A DNA stretch of 64,000 nt from NCBI RefSeq assembly GCF_041538065.1, contig NZ_JBGORW010000001.1:62001-126000 (forward strand). Direction: 5' to 3'. Position numbers and translations under genes: made by a program. Position 1 is the stretch's first letter. The number at the start of each line of letters is the position of its first letter. Of this stretch, positions 59,873 to 64,000 are shown piece after piece. Source of the DNA: Leptotrichia hongkongensis (GTDB taxonomy: Bacteria; Fusobacteriota; Fusobacteriia; Fusobacteriales; Leptotrichiaceae). The notes under the pieces were generated by a model. It saw only the letters and a program-made list of their open reading frames with translations. It did not search any database and had not been told where the DNA came from.

Positions 59873-61165
59873 TTATTTTTTGATTTTCATTTCTTCTAAA
59901 ATTGCCTTCACATTTTCCAAATTAATACTTTTCCCGCTTTCCAAAAGTTTTTCTACAACAATATCAATTTCTTTGCCTTTTGCACCAGCAAAAAGTGCTA
60001 ATGAACGAGCCTGTAACTTCATGTGTCCATGCTGTATTCCAGTTGTAACAAGCGCTTTTACTGCGGCAAAGTTCTGAGCGAGTCCTACTGATGTAATAAT
60101 GCTTGCCAGTGTCCTTGCGTCAGGATTTCCTAAAATATTAAATGCAGCTTTTACGCTTGGATTTAGTCCTATTGATCCACCTACACTTGCAATTGGCATT
60201 GGAAGCATAAGTTCCCCTTTTAATTTATTTGTGCTTTCATCAAAAGTCCAAGTTGCAAGTCCTTCATATTTGCCATTTTTCACGGCAAAGGCATTTCCGC
60301 CAGCTTCAATTGCACGCCAGTCGTTCCCAGTAGCGATTACTACAGCGTCAATTCCGTTGAAAATTCCTTTATTATGAGTTGTGGCACGGTAAATATCAAG
60401 TTTTGCAAATTTGCTTGCAAGTTCTATTTTTTTTGCAGTTTCAATAGATGTTTCCATTGAGCTGCTAAGAAGTTTTACATTTACTTCACATTCTGCTTTT
60501 ACAAGAGATTCGGTTGCATAATTTGATAAAATTGCCATTAGGCTTTTTCCGTTTGTAATATTTTCAAGCGGTATTTTTATTGCCTCAAGCATTGTATTCA
60601 AAATATTTGCTCCCATAGCCTCCTTCACATTGGCAATCAGATAAACAATCAGAAATTCATCAATATTCTTCGCTTCAATGTTAATCGCGCCGCCGCCACG
60701 TGCTACAATCGAAGGATGGGCATCATTCGCAATTTTTAAAATCTCATTTTTATTTTCCAAAATCATCGAAATAGCATTTTCAAAGTCTAAAATATCATAC
60801 AATGCAACTTGCCCAATCATTTTCCTGTCTAAAATTTTTGTTGTAAAACCGCCAGATTTTCCAATAATTTTAGCTGCGTAACTGCACCCTGCAACAACAG
60901 AGGGTTCTTCGGTAACCATTGGCACAGCATAATCTTTTTCATCAATAACAAAGTTTGGAGCAACGCTGAATGGCAAGGCAAATGTTCCAATTCCATTTTC
61001 AGCCATTTGATTTGCAGTTTCTAATGGCAAGTTCTCGTTTTTTTTCAGAAGTTGTTCAAATTCTTCAGTTAAAAAGCCATTATCTTTTAACATCTGTATT
61101 CGCTCAGTTCGTTCTTTTTTTTGAAAGCCAAGCCAATTTAATTTTTTTTGATTTTCCTTTTTCAT
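59873..61165 (-). CDS. mvaA: Hydroxymethylglutaryl-CoA reductase, class II
   Basis: A 430-residue soluble (no membrane segment) bacterial class II HMG-CoA reductase that makes mevalonate. Catalytic residues in their family settings: Glu in PMVTEEPSVVAGCSYAAKI, Lys in ATTHNKGIFNGIDAV, Asp and Gly in LPMPIASVGGSIGLNP, and His in GIQHGHMKLQARSLA. The N-terminus NWLGFQKKERTERIQML is typical. With mvaS 0.7 kb upstream it supplies the upper mevalonate route. A terminator-like hairpin before it (61201-61245) suggests its own transcript. ATG 61165 follows AAAGGA. Confidence 0.96.
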   Translation of the reverse strand: MKKENQKKLNWLGFQKKERTERIQMLKDNGFLTEEFEQLLKKNENLPLETANQMAENGIGTFALPFSVAPNFVIDEKDYAVPMVTEEPSVVAGCSYAAKIIGKSGGFTTKILDRKMIGQVALYDILDFENAISMILENKNEILKIANDAHPSIVARGGGAINIEAKNIDEFLIVYLIANVKEAMGANILNTMLEAIKIPLENITNGKSLMAILSNYATESLVKAECEVNVKLLSSSMETSIETAKKIELASKFAKLDIYRATTHNKGIFNGIDAVVIATGNDWRAIEAGGNAFAVKNGKYEGLATWTFDESTNKLKGELMLPMPIASVGGSIGLNPSVKAAFNILGNPDARTLASIITSVGLAQNFAAVKALVTTGIQHGHMKLQARSLALFAGAKGKEIDIVVEKLLESGKSINLENVKAILEEMKIKK

Positions 61166-61200
61166 ATTTGAAATCAGTTCCTTTCGTTTGGGGGTTTATA

Positions 61201-61245
61201 ATAAAACTCAAGCACTTAAAAAATTGTCAATTTCTAATGCTTGAG
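61201..61245 (-). terminator. Terminator between the acetyltransferase gene and mvaA
   Basis: On the minus strand CTCAAGCA (61238-61245 complement) pairs with TGCTTGAG (61207-61214 complement), then TTTTAT. It may partly separate mvaA from the two upstream genes. Confidence 0.6.
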
Positions 61246-61264
61246 TGAAAATATAGTTTAAATT

Positions 61265-61855
61265 TTAAGGTTTATAGCCAGTTTTATCTTTTTCTGTTAT
61301 TTTTCTGATAACTTTGCACGGCACTCCTGCGGCAATTACATTATCTGGAATATTTTTTGTAACAACGCTTCCAGAGCCAATAATAGTGTTGTTTCCAATT
61401 GTAACTCCTTGATTAATGTGGACTCCTGCACCAATCCAGACATTATTTCCGATTTTTACAGGCTTGGCATAACATCCTCCATTTATTCTTTCTTCTGCAT
61501 CAATACTATGATTGGAAGTATAAATTCCTACTCTTGGACCAAAAAGAACGTTATTTCCAATTTCAATTCCGCCACCGTCAAGCATTACACAGTCAAAATT
61601 TGCATAAAAGTTATCTCCTATTGAAATATTAAATCCAAATTCACATCGGAATGTTGGTTCAAAATGTACATTTTTACCAATTGATTTTAAAAGATTTTTT
61701 AGTATTGCTTCTCTTTCTGATGACGGCTTTCCAAAACTTTCATTATATTTATTTGTCAAAAAAACAGTATTTTCTCTAGCTTTTATAAGCTCTGGAGTTA
61801 AATCATTGTAAACTTTTCCAGATAAAATAAACTGTCGTTGTTCTTCTAAATTCAT
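61265..61855 (-). CDS. Maltose/galactoside O-acetyltransferase-like protein (hexapeptide repeat)
   Basis: 196 residues of the left-handed beta-helix acetyltransferase family. N-terminal cap EEQRQFILSGKVYNDLTPELIKARE, then hexapeptide repeats: GFNISIGDNFYANFDCVMLDGGGIEIGNNVLFGPRVGIYTSNHSID (His as the catalytic base), KIGNNVWIGAGVHINQGVTIGNNTIIGSGSVVTKNIPDNVIAAGVPCKVIR. This pattern is that of Maa/LacA enzymes, which acetylate sugars with acetyl-CoA. It lies 25 bp after mvaS and 100 bp before mvaA. Acetyl-CoA is the only chemistry it shares with them, so the link may be chance. Confidence 0.93.
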   Translation of the reverse strand: MNLEEQRQFILSGKVYNDLTPELIKARENTVFLTNKYNESFGKPSSEREAILKNLLKSIGKNVHFEPTFRCEFGFNISIGDNFYANFDCVMLDGGGIEIGNNVLFGPRVGIYTSNHSIDAEERINGGCYAKPVKIGNNVWIGAGVHINQGVTIGNNTIIGSGSVVTKNIPDNVIAAGVPCKVIRKITEKDKTGYKP

Positions 61856-61880
61856 ATTAATTAGCTCCTTTAGGATAGAT

Positions 61881-63092
61881 TTAGTTTATTTTTTTGTAAA
61901 TTCTTTTATGATTTTCCACTTTTTCCAACGCAAACGCATTATCACTTTCTTGAATAAGTTTGCTATTTGAAAAATCACAATTTCCTTCATTATCTAAAAT
62001 TATTTTTTCAAAAAATAAATTTTCATATTCATTTATTGATAATCGCTTTCTATTGTCAAAATCGTCTAATCTATCGTGCCTTAGATAATTTTTAAAGCCT
62101 TCTGCAAGGGTTAGATTAAAAAATTCACAAACAGCACCGCTTCCATAACTATACATTCCAATATTGTCACCAGCTTTCAAGCTATCACAGTTTTCAAGTA
62201 ATGAAAGCAAACTTAGATAAAGAGAGCCTGTGTAGATATTTCCGACTCGTTTTCCATAAATTATTGAAGTATGAAATTTTTCCAAAAATTTATTTTTTGT
62301 TTCTTTTTCCACATTTTTTTCTAAAAGTAAATTAATTGCTTTTAATCCAAGTTTTGGAAATGGTAAATGAAAACAGAAAGCATCAAAATCGGATAAATCT
62401 TGATTATATCTTTTTTTGTATTCATCAAATGTCGTTGTAAGGCAGTCAAGATACTGCTTTGTTGAAAAATGTCCGTCTACTATTGGAAAATTTGAGTAGT
62501 TAGGACGCCAGAAGTCCATAATATCACGTGTTTGACATACACTTTCATCATTTATTACAGCAATTTTGGGGTCTTTTTTTATTAGCATTGCGATACTTCC
62601 TGCTCCCTGTGTAGATTCTCCAGGAGTGTCAATTCCGTACTTTGCAATATCTGAAGCAATTACGAGAACGGAGACATTTTCGTTTTTTTCAATATAGTTT
62701 TTGGCAAAACTTAAAGCAGCAGTTGCCCCGTAGCAGGCTTCCTTAATCTCAATACATCGTGCAAATGGCTGAATATTAAGCAGATGATGGATGAAAACAG
62801 CGGACGCCTTGCTTTGATCAATTCCAGATTCTGTTCCAACAATAACCATTTCAATATTTTTTTTATCTTCTTCATCTAAAATCCGTTCAGCCGCACTTGC
62901 TCCAAGTGATACAATATCTTCCGTTACAGGTGCAATGCTCATCTCGCTTTGCATAAGACCTTTCACAAACTTATTTTCATTTTCATTTCTTCCAAGTGCT
63001 AAATCTCGTATATCTAAAAAGTATTTTGGCATTGCAAATCCAATTTTATCTATTCCAATTTTGATTTTTTTTCCTATTTCTTTTATTTTCAT
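61881..63092 (-). CDS. mvaS: Hydroxymethylglutaryl-CoA synthase
   Basis: A 403-residue thiolase-fold enzyme that condenses acetyl-CoA with acetoacetyl-CoA to HMG-CoA. Catalytic triad by family motifs: Glu88 in VIVGTESGIDQSKA, Cys120 in IKEACYGATAALSFA, His242 in FCFHLPFPKLGLKA. Further blocks are the N-terminal KIGIDKIGFAMPKYFLDIRDLA and KRVGNIYTGSLYLSLLSLLE, and YSYGSGAVCEFF. ATG 63092 follows AAAGG. It is the first gene of a minus-strand unit that also holds the acetyltransferase gene and leads towards mvaA. Confidence 0.96.
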   Translation of the reverse strand: MKIKEIGKKIKIGIDKIGFAMPKYFLDIRDLALGRNENENKFVKGLMQSEMSIAPVTEDIVSLGASAAERILDEEDKKNIEMVIVGTESGIDQSKASAVFIHHLLNIQPFARCIEIKEACYGATAALSFAKNYIEKNENVSVLVIASDIAKYGIDTPGESTQGAGSIAMLIKKDPKIAVINDESVCQTRDIMDFWRPNYSNFPIVDGHFSTKQYLDCLTTTFDEYKKRYNQDLSDFDAFCFHLPFPKLGLKAINLLLEKNVEKETKNKFLEKFHTSIIYGKRVGNIYTGSLYLSLLSLLENCDSLKAGDNIGMYSYGSGAVCEFFNLTLAEGFKNYLRHDRLDDFDNRKRLSINEYENLFFEKIILDNEGNCDFSNSKLIQESDNAFALEKVENHKRIYKKIN

Positions 63093-63198
63093 AAAATTCG
63101 GACCTTTCTATTAAATATTTTTTGAAGGAATCGTAAATTATACTTAAAATAAGATGTGAAAATTAATAAACATAAAAGTTTTAAGTATATCTACACAT

Positions 63199-63227
63199 AT
63201 TGTACTATAAAAAAAATGAAATAGCAA
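63199..63227 (-). promoter_or_regulatory. Putative mvaS promoter
   Basis: Minus strand: TTGCTA (63222-63227), 17-bp spacer, TACAAT (63199-63204), about 105 bp before the mvaS start. Confidence 0.55.
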
Positions 63228-63254
63228 CGGCTACAATCAAAAAGAAATATTTAA

Positions 63255-64000
63255 TTATTTATTTAGTGCATATTTTCTAATTGCTTTTGCTACTCCGTCA
63301 TTTTCATTGCTGTCAGTTCTGTATTTTGCAGCTTTTGCAGCAAGTTCTGTGGCATTTTCCATTGCAACACTGTAATTGGCATATTCAAACATTTCAACAT
63401 CGTTATTTCCATCTCCAATTGCCATAACTTCTTCCTGTTTTATTCCTAGCTTTTCTGCAAGTTTTTTTAAACCTGTTCCTTTATTGTTATTTTTGGGTAA
63501 TACTTCATACACGTATGGCTGGCTTAACACTCCACTATACCTATCTTTTAATGTGTTTTCATATTTTTTTTGAAAATTTTCCATTTCTTTAGGATTTCCA
63601 AGAAACAATGCCTTGATTATTTTATATTTTCCACTTTTTGCTTCTTCAAGACTTATTTCTGTAATATCTGAAAAGACAAATTTTGCATCCATAATAAGTT
63701 CATCTGTAGGTTTTCTGCCTATATTAAAATAATGTGTATCGTCAACCAGCGTAAAATTTATATTGTATTCTTCAGAGAATTTATATAAATAATCAATATC
63801 GTCAGGCGTAATTTCTGCCCAGTCAATTAATTCCCAGTCTTTTGTCCTATGAATTGAACATCCGTTATTTAAGATAACGTAACCTTCTAAGTCAAGTTCA
63901 TGAAGTCCAAGCTCTTTATAGAATGGCAAAATACCGTATAAAGGTCTTCCAGTGCAAAGTACAATTTTTATCCCTGCTTCTATTGCTTCATGAATTGCCT
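63255..64000 (-). CDS. Cof-type HAD-IIB sugar phosphatase, N-terminus outside the window
   Basis: The frame is open to the end of the window, so the N-terminal part with the nucleophile DxD motif is missing. Visible parts: motif II IKIVLCTGRPLYG near the window edge, an alpha/beta cap, and the C-terminal KGTGLKKLAEKLGI (motif III Lys) with motif IV MAIGDGNNDVEMFEYA and SVAMENATELAAKAAKY. It belongs to the HAD-IIB (Cof/YbiV) group acting on sugar phosphates or similar compounds. The TTG at 63929 sits inside the domain and is not a start. Confidence 0.88.
   Translation of the reverse strand, partial: AIHEAIEAGIKIVLCTGRPLYGILPFYKELGLHELDLEGYVILNNGCSIHRTKDWELIDWAEITPDDIDYLYKFSEEYNINFTLVDDTHYFNIGRKPTDELIMDAKFVFSDITEISLEEAKSGKYKIIKALFLGNPKEMENFQKKYENTLKDRYSGVLSQPYVYEVLPKNNNKGTGLKKLAEKLGIKQEEVMAIGDGNNDVEMFEYANYSVAMENATELAAKAAKYRTDSNENDGVAKAIRKYALNK

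Overview
The window is very AT-rich, densely coded, and looks like the chromosome of a Leptotrichia-type member of the Fusobacteria. The evidence is the low GC, strong AGGAGG ribosome sites, a Na+-type V-ATPase operon in the Enterococcus ntp order, several Fusobacteria-style small secreted proteins, and above all a CRISPR array. From memory, its 36-nt repeat is nearly the Leptotrichia shahii type VI-A (Cas13a) repeat. I see no prophage, insertion sequence or cas gene in the 64 kb.

Layout. 1-4.7 kb: peptide and glycopeptide scavenging operon (two M42-family proteins, one with its metal site lost; glycosylasparaginase; M20 dipeptidase). 4.9-8.5 kb, minus strand: dicarboxylate/amino-acid symporter, RelE/RelB-like toxin-antitoxin pair, glyoxalase-fold protein, Ogt. 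8.8-10.8 kb: a membrane protein, then an AbiF/Abi_2 HEPN protein preceded by its own promoter, a small structured RNA and a terminator. 10.9-14.5 kb: rarA, purH, then the orphan type VI-A CRISPR array (8 full repeats, 1 degenerate terminal repeat, 8 spacers). The predicted leader transcript begins with a 15-nt anti-repeat. 14.5-19.2 kb: excalibur-domain protein, tRNA-Lys(CTT), a DKNYY-repeat secreted protein, a TcyP-type cystine symporter and a YefM-YoeB pair with TGTACA operator sites. 19.3-22.7 kb: three tandem TPR paralogues with mosaic identity. 22.9-26.8 kb: glycerate permease and kinase, purD.

26.9-40.3 kb: small secreted proteins, a lipoprotein gene broken by TGA, a lipocalin-like protein, mltG-tilS-ftsH, an LprI-like protein, an ankyrin protein, ptsI, a DJ-1 protein, rsmH-ftsL. 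40.5-49.2 kb: the nine-gene V-ATPase operon, whose c-subunit carries the known Na+-ligand residues. 49.4-55.6 kb: thrC and six secreted, membrane or cupin proteins of mostly unknown role. 55.7-59.8 kb: DEAD-box helicase, then groES-groEL behind a CIRCE element. 59.9-63.1 kb: the upper mevalonate pathway (mvaA, a hexapeptide acetyltransferase, mvaS). The window ends inside a Cof-type HAD phosphatase gene.

Two RNA-centred defence elements lie within about 3.2 kb: an AbiF HEPN protein with its non-coding RNA, and a Cas13a-type array without cas13a. AbiF has been proposed in the literature as the ancestor of Cas13, so this pairing and the leader anti-repeat are the best leads here. A family of about 105-bp palindromic intergenic elements (four good copies, two doubtful) is scattered through the window.
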